Shown here: positions 1-9,180 of the stretch, one piece after another
How the letters are laid out: each line of letters opens with the position of its first letter
Position numbering within the stretch: position 1 is the stretch's first letter
DNA from: Nectonema munidae
Taxonomy: Eukaryota > Nematomorpha > Nectonematoida > Nectonematidae
Assembly: GCA_030549495.1 (NCBI GenBank)
Contig: JAUIRK010000889.1
Span: 1,242,501-1,306,500 of the forward strand
Direction: 5' to 3'
DNA: 64,000 nucleotides
Translations under genes and position numbers: made by a program
Notes under the pieces: generated by a model
What the model was told of the DNA's origin: nothing
Databases searched by the model: none
Seen by the model: the letters and a program-made list of their open reading frames with translations, nothing else

Positions 1-1063
1 CTCCATGATTGAATTCATTGAAAAGGAAATACTCACTCAGCCTCAAATAAAAATTACACTAATATAATCTGGGGTCCAACAACAAAAACATTTAAATTTA
101 GATATTTTGAAATTATTATTTTGCATATATACTATATAATATAATATAATAGCAATCGTGCATTCTTTCACAATAAGAACAGTAATGAAAACTTTTAACG
201 GTATTATCGAACCAATAACGAAATGATCACAATTTTTGAAGTTCGCCGATGTCCAATTTTTGGCATGTTCAGAGAATTTCGACAAAGTGAGATTTTATTG
301 TACTCTAAAAAGATTGTCTTGCTTAAGCCTTTTTGACGCATCGACACAAAAATCATTAATACACATTTTTCATGTTTTTTTAAAGTCAATTAAATCATCT
401 TTAATCACTTTAGCTTTATATAATTTCAATACTTTTAGTCCTATCTTAAGAAGATAAGGTCCAAATAAAAATAGATACTAGTTTTGTACTAAAATTCTAT
501 TAAGGAGAATAAATTTTCTATATCTTTGAATTTCAGATCTCAACATCAAAGTATAGCTTAAGCAAAGTAGAAAAAATGGAATTATAATTAAAGTTTATTT
601 TTATATTTGTAATATTCAAATTAAGTCATCCGAATGTCGCAGTCGTACCTTCAGTGTTTTCCTCTTCTACTCGCAAAAATAGTTAAGATGAATACATATC
701 ATACAGATTTGTTCAGGTGCAACGCTTTCAATTTAATGCTGTAAATTGGTGTTCATTTGAAGTTCATGAAAAAATCTCAGGACATTTTATTTGTGAACTA
801 TTCAATATTTTCCTGGAGCAACTGTGATCCACGTTGAGAAAGATAAATCAACTCATGTTTCCAGTTTAGCCTGGACAACTAGTTAGGCATTAACAGAAAC
901 AAGACTTCTCGTTAGTTACCTCCTCTTTCCAAAATATCTGCAGCAAAATTTGAATTGAAAAAAGATTTATCAAAGTTTACATACAGTATTCATTCACTCA
1001 CTATAAGCACGCATTCACACAGTCCCATTAATCTTAAAGGGTATTTCCATACAAATGGTCATT
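1..1063. other. AT-rich stretch without recognised gene
   Basis: I see no convincing coding region on either strand; open frames are short and AT-driven. Bases 65-90 resemble, in reverse orientation, the GTT-rich SINE-like repeats found near 6.6, 7.7, 7.95 and 26.15 kb (TAATCTGG followed by CCAACAACAA). Confidence 0.4.
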
Positions 1064-1067
1064 ATAA

Positions 1068-1196
1068 CCCATTTACGACCAATGTTTCTATTTTGGAACA
1101 TAAGTAATTTCATCTTCGTCTGCTTTTTTCAATGACTTTGAATATAAATCGTCTGCGTTTTTTAGATATCGTCTGCTTTGCTTGGTCTTAAATGGG
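1068..1196 (-). mobile_element. piggyBac-type MITE, copy a
   Basis: Ends CCCATTTACGACCAATG and its complement, with TTAA at 1197-1200 on the right and a mutated ATAA on the left. It is the same subfamily as copies b-d but in the opposite orientation. Internal GTCTGC and TCGTCTG words are the complement of the CAGACGA words seen in all copies. Confidence 0.85.
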
Positions 1197-1345
1197 TTAA
1201 AAAGCACCGACTAATTATAAGGACGCCTTGAAAGCCACCAAAACTTAGATTTGATGTACGAAAGAACCAAAAATTGCAGAATTAATTTATCTCATAAACT
1301 CTTAACGTTAACTTATTTTACTCCTCTCATCACTCGGTTGTTTAA

Positions 1346-1476
1346 CCCATTTAAGACCAAGCAAAGCAGACGATATCTAAAAAAAACGCAGACGATTTAT
1401 ATTCAAAGTCATTGAAAAAAGCAGACGAAGATGAAATTACTTATGTTCCAAAATAGGAACATTGGTCGTAAATGGG
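1346..1476 (+). mobile_element. piggyBac-type MITE, copy b
   Basis: Flanked by TTAA at 1342-1345 and 1477-1480. Ends CCCATTTAAGACCAA and its near complement. Three CAGACGA-type words lie inside. The dyad TGTTCC-AAAATA-GGAACA is at 1444-1461, just inside the right end. It shares its right TTAA with copy c. Confidence 0.9.
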
Positions 1477-1480
1477 TTAA

Positions 1481-1609
1481 CCCATTTAAGACCAAGCAAA
1501 GCAGACGATATCTAAAAAACGCAGACGATTTATATTCAAAGTCATTGAAAAAAGCAGACGAAGATGAAATTACTTATGTTCCAAAATAGGAACATTGGTC
1601 GTAAATGGG
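1481..1609 (+). mobile_element. piggyBac-type MITE, copy c (tandem)
   Basis: Middle member of a head-to-tail trio. It is nearly identical to copy b, begins directly after the shared TTAA 1477-1480 and ends at the shared TTAA 1610-1613. The very small divergence suggests recent, sequential insertion into the TTAA at the edge of an existing copy, or local duplication. Confidence 0.9.
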
Positions 1610-1613
1610 TTAA

Positions 1614-1744
1614 CCCATTTAAGGCCAAGCAAAGCAGACGATATATCTAAAAAACGCAGACGATTTATATTCAAAGTCATTGAAAAAAGCAGACGAAGAT
1701 GAAATTGCTTATGTTCCCAAATAGGATCATTGGCCGTAAATGGG
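1614..1744 (+). mobile_element. piggyBac-type MITE, copy d (tandem)
   Basis: Third member of the trio, bounded by TTAA 1610-1613 and 1745-1748. It differs from b and c by a handful of substitutions, including a two-base AT expansion in the first CAGACGATAT word and a changed dyad arm (GTTCCC/GGATCA). Confidence 0.9.
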
Positions 1745-1849
1745 TTAATTGCATAATGAATTATCGTCTAAGTATACTTAGTGCATGTGAATAAGCAAAA
1801 GCAAAATAAAACACAAGTACTTATGTCTGTTTTATGTGCTTATATAATT

Positions 1850-2640
1850 TACTTTTTAACAAGATTGTCTTTGTTGGTAGGAGTAAACATGTGTGGTTGG
1901 GAAAAGGTACCTTTGTTAATAATTGGAAAGTTCCAAAATCACAGATACTTAAAAATAACAAGAATCACCTGCCTGTTCAGTCCAATAAAGCATGATGGAT
2001 GACTAAAGAAATTTTCCTTGATTGGCTTTATATTCAGACAATGGAAAGGAAAAAAATTCCTCTAAACTAAACTTTGACCAATGACAAGACAAATTTCTTT
2101 GACAAATTTTTCATGCAAACGAACACAACTCATATAATACAGCACATGGATGCTGGCATCATAGGAAGCACAAAAACTCACAAACAAAAAAATTTAATAA
2201 AAGAAATTTTAGCTCGTTTAAATAGTGGCTAAGATGAAAAAATGGAGACGGATGCAAAGTCGATCCCTGGAACAGCTTTTTAATGGACATAATAAGAAAA
2301 TGTGTTAGCTTGAATGAATTTAATGAACGTGAAAAAGGAACAGATAATTCAGACGAAAATTTTGGATTAACTGATTATATTTAATTAATTGTGATACAGC
2401 GTCAGAATGTTTTGAAACAGGCAATAAGTTCAAGTTAATGCACGTTCTAACGATGAAAACGAAGAGGAAGAACAGGAAAAAATAAAAATATCTTCTTTAA
2501 AAGCCTTATTATACAAATGATGGAAGAACTTAATAAGGTGTTTCAAAAGTGGATCTAAAAAACAGAAAAAACTCTCCGAGATCATCTTATTGGTATTAAA
2601 AAATTACGCCACTTTTCAATTCATCATTATTTTTCGAAGT
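1850..2640 (+). pseudogene. Tigger/pogo (CENP-B-like) transposase remnant
   Basis: Translation gives the DDE core of a Tc1/mariner Tigger transposase across several frames: PLLIIGKFQNHR (LLIIGKSKNPR in intact relatives), then MTKEIFLDWL, then NTTHIIQHMDAGII (usually LPPNTTSLIQPMDAG), then ARLNSG and ETDAKSIP near the C-terminus. The protein would act in the nucleus on its own terminal repeats. Stops and frame changes are spread through it, for example a TGA just before WMTKEIF, and the N-terminal DNA-binding half is absent. Family assignment is confident from these motifs; no terminal repeats were located. The order and spacing of motifs match the family from the middle to near the C-terminus. 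Confidence 0.75.
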
Positions 2641-2906
2641 AATATAAATGTGCATGCTTTTTTCAATAAAGTTGATTTCTTATTTGAAGGATCGTTTTTG
2701 GTTTAAGTTTTATTTGGGATGAGTAATTCACTCACTCTATCATTTTTGGAACTGTGAGTTTCTGCATATAAGAACGCGGTTGAGCAGTATTAAGTGAGTC
2801 CTTGCTTATATCGAGAGTAGGCTTATAATAGTAAAAATCTTCACATGTCTTCCGTACCTGTGTTACGTGAAGAGTACTGAAGACAACCTTACTACATTTA
2901 CCTTAG

Positions 2907-3036
2907 CCCATTAAGTACCATAGAAATCAGACGATATTTAAAAAAACGCAGACGATTTATATTCAAAGTCATTGAAAAAAGCAGTCGAAGATGGAATAAC
3001 TTATTTTCCCAAATGGGAACATTGCGACTTAATGCA
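2907..3036 (+). mobile_element. piggyBac-type MITE, copy e
   Basis: Ends CCCATTAAGTACCATAG and a near complement, flanked by TTAG (2903-2906) and TTAA (3037-3040). It belongs to a second subfamily, also seen at 17304, 30373 and 48409, that carries TCAGACGATATTTA. The dyad TTCCCA-AA-TGGGAA lies near the right end. Confidence 0.8.
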
Positions 3037-3189
3037 TTAATATAAAATGTTTTTATAGTGAAGTTATAATATGAATTCAATAACAAATAAAATGCTGCTT
3101 GAATTGTATACTCAGATAATAATATTCATAGCTTTATCTCTTCTCATTTCCTCGGTTAGATCTTCTGGTTAAGTTTCGGTTACATTTAT

Positions 3190-3605
3190 GCATACAAATG
3201 TACAAGCAATGTATAGGGGGAGTGGATTTAAGTGATTGGAATGTTGAAAAATATCGTAAAAAATTAAACGGCAAAAAGTGGTACTGGAGGATTGCTAATA
3301 TATTTTTTGACATGGGATGCATGAATTCGTGGATCCTTTTTAACGAAAGTAGGAAAAAAAGATAAAATTACTCATCTTGACTTCAAAAGGTACATTGTTA
3401 AAGCCTCCTAAGTACCAAAGTTGATAAAAATACATCTAATTACAGGAAAAAGTCACAGGGTATTATTTTAGAAAGTAGAACCAAAGGTCAGCACTTCATT
3501 ATATGGACGAAAGATAAAAAACAAGTTAGAAGAGAATGTAACACTTACAATGTTGGTTTGCATGTTGAATATGCTTTAAAGAATTTCAGTAAAATTTTTA
3601 AATAA
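3190..3605 (+). pseudogene. piggyBac transposase C-terminal remnant
   Basis: Read across two frames this stretch gives GGVDLSDWNVEKYRKKLNG, then KKWYWRIANIFFDM and MNSWILFNES. This is the conserved block after the last catalytic aspartate of piggyBac transposases (GGVDL.D....Y, KKWY.RIF). Downstream come LDFKRYIVKA and a degenerate Cys/His tail ending NVGLHVEYALKNF, which corresponds to the C-terminal zinc-binding domain. The N-terminal and central catalytic parts are missing and at least one frame change is present. It follows the Tigger remnant and a MITE but shows no clear TTAA-bounded ends of its own. Assignment to the superfamily is firm; it is dead. Confidence 0.75.
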
Positions 3606-3639
3606 ATACTTTCACTAAATTTTATACATTTTTGACTAA

Positions 3640-4559
3640 TGTCGACCTTTTTATTTTAAGCATATAATATAGTTTTTTTGGTTTTTTTTGTTTAAAAACA
3701 CTAAATTTTATTCAAGTTTTCGTTTTAAAAAAAATTAGTTGAATATTTTTTTTAAAAAGTTTGGTCGTAGTTAAGAAAAAGGCAGGATATTTCACATCAT
3801 ATAAAAAAGAATAAATAAAATGGGTAGAAATTATATTCGAAAACAACTTAGTGGGGCGTGAGTAAGGTTGGTTAGAAACTTGCCTTCGATATCACAAGGT
3901 CTTGGCTTGGATCCTGGATCAAGTAGCAATTTTTTTCATAGTTCACGCAAGTGGTTCATTTGCGCCTTTTCAATCAAAACACTCCAATCTAACTTTACCC
4001 TATTTATTTCAAGGAATATTTAGTTCGTTTAAAAGTCAAAATAAAAATACCGATTCAAGGATGAAAAATAATTTGAGAAGAGAAATTTTTGCCATACATG
4101 ATAGTCATACTTTAGTACTTGTTAGGTAAATCTTAGGCTACACATTTATCCTTGTGACACTATTTTTCGTTTCATAATGTTTATTATTTAGGCAACGAAT
4201 TCTTATCATAAAATCAAGAAAAAGAGTAAGAGAAGGCTGAGCATTTTTACAAACAATGAAGTATTGGCACACCAAACTGAAAAGTATATAAAATGTTATA
4301 TTCCAAATGTAAATAAATTTCTCAATTGTTAAAAATTCAATAAAACCTTAAATCAATAAAATGTTACTTTTATTTCTTTCACATTTGCCCTTAAACTTGA
4401 TAAAATTTGTAGAGTCAACTTCCAAAATTCTGGTAGTAAAGGCTTCAAAAAGATGCTCTCTTGCCAACACTCTTCCAATGCCACATGTGTTTCTTTGAAG
4501 AGAGAAAGTGCAAAATCTTCAACTGTAAAGTTCATCAAAAATTTAGAATATGCAGAGGA
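3640..4559. other. AT-rich stretch with a tRNA-like SINE head
   Basis: No gene is recognised. The segment 3854-3925 is described separately as a SINE. The rest consists of homopolymer A/T runs and short open frames. Confidence 0.35.
3853..3935 (+). repeat. tRNA-derived SINE head
   Basis: GGGGCGTGAGTAAGGTTGG is followed by an A-box-like GGTTGGTTAGAAACTTG and, about 45 bases on, a B-box-like GGCTTGGATCC. The opening words GGCGTGAGTAAGGTTGGT recur in reverse orientation near 27.03 kb, and the GGTTGGTTAG word recurs in reverse near 26.57 kb, so this is a dispersed family and not a functional tRNA gene. Confidence 0.55.
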
Positions 4560-4563
4560 TTAA

Positions 4564-4882
4564 CCCTTTGTCTTTTGGAGCACTAACCAGGTGGTTTTTA
4601 AGAGTGTTAACAAGACCTTAAACTAGCCGTTAGACGGACCCTTTCTAATTGAGGCTAGCACTGCATTTTCCCAATTGAGTTTTCAAAAGAGTTTTGAATG
4701 TGAGAAAAAAGGATAGATAAAATAGATTGTTGTTGTTGGTTTAAAAATTAAGTTATGTAAAAGACTAAGTTTTTAAAATTAAAAAAAATGCGCTTCATTT
4801 TCCAATCCGATCTGACGGCCACATGAGACATTTCTGGTTAACACACTGATTTGGCACTGGTGCCCCATTGGACATGAAAGGG
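4564..4882. mobile_element. Longer piggyBac-type MITE (319 bp), copy p
   Basis: The left end CCCTTTGTC follows TTAA at 4560-4563. The right end GACATGAAAGGG precedes TGAA (4883-4886), a one-base change from TTAA. A dyad GGCAC-TG-GTGCC lies at 4853-4864, in the same position relative to the end as dyads in the shorter MITEs. No coding sequence inside. Confidence 0.6.
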
Positions 4883-5327
4883 TGAAAGAGTGGAAGTCTA
4901 AATCTGAAATATAAGATCTACTCTGTGTATCATGAAATATATTTGGTGAATCAATTGAACAAACTTGTTATGGGTGAGACAAGTACGCAAACTTTCTAAT
5001 ATGATTGGATAAAATATAAAAAAAAATTTGGTTTTAACAAATCAAATTACGCGAGAATCAGTGAGTGAGCATTTTTTGAATCAATTTTCACTATTGAAAA
5101 GAAACGTGCAAAATCTCGCACCTGATTGGCTAAAAACTCATTTTTCAAACAATATCACATTTAATATATGGAAGCAAAATGAGTTACAAGGTATAGTTAG
5201 TAGTTTGTTATGATGAGTGCAAAATCATTTTATGATGTTATAAAAAACAATGTTTCAAAGACACCAAAATTACATGCAATTATTTTGATATTTTATTTTC
5301 ATATATATCGTAATTTGGCACATCATC

Positions 5328-6518
5328 CAGGGCGAGGAAAAATTGACGCAAAATATTGGAAAAAATTGACTTTATTGACTTTTTAAAGTTTCATTGAATT
5401 GAACAACTATGAAAACTTTAGAGAAAGTATTGAAAATTATTTCAAAGAATCCATGACTTTGTAATACAACAACATATAATTAATGGCATTTTCTGATTTA
5501 AAATTCGATCATTTTCTAGCAGTTTTTTCAGTTTAGAAAAAGATCTTTCTACTTCTAAAGTTAAAACTTGACAATTTTGTAATTTGGGATAAGTACTGCG
5601 AGAGATTTGAGTTTTCCATATTCATGATTTTATTGATTTCATTTTATTTGAATTCATTTTAAAGATAACTTTTAACGCCACATTCGTCTTAAATGAAATA
5701 ATGTTGAAGAAACAAGTAAAGACATCTTCGACTGAAAAAGTCTCTATGTTGACTTTTTTCGACTAACTCAATGAATCGTGAATATTCTCTAATTATTGTT
5801 AGCAAGTTTTGACACAGATCTTCTTTTTTTTTAACTATTTCTTGATATTTGGCAATAAAATTCCATCATCTTCATCATTAATTTCTTCACTGTTTGAAAA
5901 TTTTAAGGAAAATATTTTGCTGCTTGCAACCAAATTGTCAATTTCGTTACACTTGGAACTGAAGTGTTGCCGATAGGTTTGAAAAGAAAACGAATTTTTA
6001 TATTACTAATTTTGAATGATTTAATGCCGGTAATCTATAATTTTGAAGGATAACTGAACTTTTAAGGTAAACTTGTGTAAAAGATGTGAAAAACATACAA
6101 TGATAAAAAGTTTGAGAATAAAATTCCATAACTTCTGCAGCGAATATATCGTATGTAACGGCGTTTGTCAACAAAAAAAAAATTTGTCTTACAAAAAACT
6201 TCTTCATGTTTAACCTCAGTCAGGCAAACTTTACAGTAAAACCTTTTATTAGATGAAAAAAGCCCAAACTATTGTGGAAGTGTTGACATAAAGAAGAAAT
6301 CTTGTATGTATCGCTTATAACAATTTTAGGCACATTGAATCAAAGTGTTAAATATAAAAATTGACTTTATTGACCTAAACTCGAAAAATTGACTTTGATT
6401 GACTTAAAAATTTGAAATTAGTTTAAATTTTTTTTAGACTAAACAAGTAAAGATCTTCTTCAAGGAGTTTTTGCTAAACGGAAATAAAAGTTGACTTTAT
6501 TAACTTTTACTAGCCCTG
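5328..6518 (-). mobile_element. Decayed hAT element with transposase remains
   Basis: The left end CAGGGCGAGGAAAAATTGAC and the right end (complement CAGGGCTAGTAAAAGTTAA) form imperfect inverted repeats. No exact 8-bp flanking duplication is visible. On the minus strand the fragment VERSFSKLKKLLENDR (about 5575-5500) matches the C-terminal dimerisation block of hAT transposases, and other minus-strand frames near 6.0-6.2 kb look like remains of the body. Many breaks are present, so it is old. Confidence 0.6.
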
Positions 6519-7518
6519 ATCACTAAGTGGGTGCTAGAGTAACAAGCACTTTAGTTTTAACTTTTGGTTGGTGTTGTTGATAGTCTCCGAATTACGTTAT
6601 CTCAAAATCAGAGTAAACAGTTTTTGGTTTGAATCTAGCGTATAAATCTTTTCGCATAGTTCAGTACAGGAGGCAAAATTGTATGAAAATATAACAGTGT
6701 AACGCTGCTAATATTGCAAATAAAGTGTGACTTATAGTCATAGTTTGACGTCTGCCCTCTCTGAATGCTCTTTCAAAAATTGTCAAAGGTTTTGTGGAGG
6801 TTGACAGACGAGAATTACAATAAATCGAATCCTTAAATGAACTAAAAATGGACTCTCACGCAATTAAGACGAAAGTTCGAATATGTACACAAAATCAGCC
6901 CCAAAACACACACCCCTGGCATCACTGCCCTCTCTGCTAAACACACCCACACAACACAGAACACCTTTTCAACGGTCCACACATAACTACGTACTATAAA
7001 CCACTCGATCTTTGGCTCAATCCACACGCGGTTATCAACCTCATCTCAAAATGGAAAACAAACTTGCATCATCTCCTCCTCAAATCACCATAATACAATA
7101 TTAAATCCCATATTCCTGTATACCAACATTACACATAGGCATGGGCCTCGCTAATATCTATACGGACATTATTGAAAACAAAATTTTTTTAAACTTACAA
7201 AATTAGATTTAGGAAAAATTAAACGACACATTCGTAATAACTAATACTTTTTTTATGTTTTTAAATATAAATATTAAAAAAATATATTATCTAAATCAAT
7301 CTTAAATAATATTCACTGTTGTCCAATTCAGACATTTCACAGATAATTGAATATATATATTCACATCTTTCAAAACAAATATATGCATACAAGATACAAG
7401 ATCTGATTGTAACTCCTTTATATATATGTTGTGTCAATTTTTACTTATTTATATAAAAATAACTGTGAAAAATATCGTATTTTCTTTCCAAAAGTGGAGG
7501 GGACTTTTCTTTTTTTTC
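6519..7518. other. Intergenic stretch with GTT-rich SINE-like repeat and C-rich segment
   Basis: 6560-6690 is a SINE-like copy: GGTTGGTGTTGTTG head, then TAGTCTCCGAATTACG, then a B-box-like GGTTTGAATCT. The segment 6840-7110 is unusually C-rich for this window and contains a run of plausible codons ending INLISKWKTNL on the plus strand. I could not assign it and think it is repeat debris. The rest is AT-rich. Confidence 0.3.
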
Positions 7519-7581
7519 AGGGGGAGGGGGAGGGGGGGGGGGGGTTTGTCCCCTCGCCCCCCCCCCCTTAAAATGAGGCCC
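7519..7581. repeat. G-run/C-run hairpin, hAT-like ends
   Basis: CAGGGGGAGGGGG and a long G tract are followed by a C tract and then AGGCCCCTG. The two halves can fold back on each other, and the terminal CAGGGG...CCCCTG resembles hAT ends. No flanking duplication was found. Possibly a minimal palindromic MITE, or an element end caught in a homopolymer expansion. Confidence 0.45.
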
Positions 7582-8493
7582 CTGCACATAGGCATTGATA
7601 TTTTAAAAAAATCATATATATACAGATGAACACACATCTCTCCTGGTTCAAACCAAAGCGGTTCGATCGCCACTGATATGGTGATACCAAGATATCTTAC
7701 AGTCGACACCAACAACAACTAATTGATTAATCGTGAAAATAATATCAAAACACATATATTTTAGAATATTTTAGGGGTTGATTCAAAAATAGAGGAAGAA
7801 TAAAACTATTAAAGTAGACTTAGACAATTATTTGATCCATAGTTTTAAGATTGTTGGAAAGCGTAAGGAAACTTATTTCCCCTAATGAGTATTTATGGAG
7901 AGAGAAGTCTTCCCCCAGTTTCAAATAAAAATGGTTTTTGACTGACTTGTTACGCTGATAATAATCAGATGGTGTAATCTGGGAGCAAACAACAACAACA
8001 CCGACAAATACTTTATTGAGCAAATAGGTTCACACGTTCCAGTTTGCGTCATATTAACTATTTTTAAAAGCGTAAGTACTTTGAAAGATAAGTTCCATAT
8101 GACTGGAGTGATAAGGGTACAAAGAGACATAGTTTGCTTTTATGATTGATACGAAAGAAAAGTGATCGCTATGTGAACCAACCCTAAAATTTTAATAAAA
8201 AATATTCTTCACTATAAGTCATTTAAAAAGAAAAAAATATTATTCCTATTAAATAAAAATTTTTTTTAGTCTTCTTCATATTACAATAATGATAGATTAA
8301 GTCCCATGTTTAAAATGATATAGAAGGATGTTCAACCGTTTCCTTTAATTCTATTTATCAACTTAAAAAAATTAAAAAAAACTTCTCCTATACTCATTTC
8401 AAAATAAGGAAAAAATAACTATAAATCTATATTTCTATTACATCAAAAAAATAAGTCTTGTAAAAAAATTGACGTAAGCTTAAAAATATATAT
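7582..8493. other. Intergenic stretch with two GTT-rich SINE-like copies
   Basis: In reverse orientation, 7725-7640 reads TTGTTGTTGGTGTCGACTG with B-box-like GGTTTGAACC. 8010-7930 reads TGTTGTTGTTTGCTCCCAG followed by an ATTATCAGCG word. The same ATTATCAGCGTAA word occurs at about 26.2 kb in forward orientation. No gene is recognised in the remainder. Confidence 0.35.
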
Positions 8494-8775
8494 CTAAAAG
8501 ATACCGTTATTTGCGTCTTTGGTGATTTTAAACGTAACATTTTGCTCTTCTGTTAACTTTGAAATAATTTCATTCTTTCTAAACAATAATGCAGTTGGAT
8601 ATAAGCCTGATTTGGATTTTAAAAACTTAACGTAGAAAAGAAGGAGATATGCTTGACGCTTATTATTTATATAAAACAAGGTTTTAAAGATTAAATGGCT
8701 CCGTCGCCAGATTCTAACTGCGATGAGCAGGGAAGAGCTAATTCTAGGGGGTGGAGTGAATAAGTTAGCTAACAT
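8494..8775 (-). CDS. Candidate 93-residue basic protein, unrecognised
   Basis: This ATG-initiated open frame of 93 codons has more balanced codon use and base composition than its surroundings. The N-terminal third is basic and hydrophobic (SSSLLIAVRIWRRSH), which could be a mitochondrial targeting segment. The C-terminal third (NEIISKLTEEQNVTFKITKD) reads like folded protein. I do not recognise a family. The SINE-like retroposon at 8799-9161 sits just upstream of the ATG and would separate it from its original 5' region. It could equally be one exon of a longer gene or chance. No poly(A) signal or promoter was identified with confidence. Confidence 0.25.
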   Translation of the reverse strand: MLANLFTPPPRISSSLLIAVRIWRRSHLIFKTLFYINNKRQAYLLLFYVKFLKSKSGLYPTALLFRKNEIISKLTEEQNVTFKITKDANNGIF

Positions 8776-8798
8776 ATTTTAAGTTGAAATTCGAAAAA

Positions 8799-9161
8799 GC
8801 CGGTTTTTTACCCTGGTTTTCTTCCTCTGAAGAATTCAAAGGTTTTTACGGTTAGGTAGTGCTCTAGCGACCCGATTCTACGTGGTTAGTAATCAAGCTA
8901 TCACTATACATTAAGTTTGTTTCCCTAATTGAGAGCGTTCGCGTTAGGATAGTATCGTTCTCTCAGCTGTATTTATATATTGCAACATAAATTCTTGTAA
9001 AATAATATATATAACAAGGTATAGCTATTCTTTTGTAACAAGGGCCGGTAGGCGTTTAGTGGGATGGAAAGTCCAGGTAGACTTGGACTCAGCATTCCGG
9101 GCGGGCCACGATATCCGAAAGGATGGGTGCGAACGCCACAAACAACTTAATTAATAATTAA
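8799..9161 (+). mobile_element. SINE-like retroposon, full-length copy with 19-bp duplication
   Basis: A perfect 19-bp direct repeat, TAAGTTGAAATTCGAAAAA, lies at 8780-8798 and 9162-9180 and brackets 363 bases. The 3' end is a TTAA-rich tail (AACTTAATTAATAATTAA). A 5'-truncated copy in reverse orientation is at 41565-41805. Long duplications, a simple tail and 5' truncation of the sister copy mark target-primed retrotransposition. I see no clear tRNA A/B boxes in the head, so it may be a LINE 3' end or a SINE of other origin. Positions 9055-9140 are the most conserved part between the copies. Confidence 0.75.
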
Positions 9162-9180
9162 TAAGTTGAAATTCGAAAAA

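Noticed and set aside
5028-5213. 61-codon plus-strand frame near 5.1 kb
   Set aside because: No motif, poor start support and ordinary AT-rich composition.
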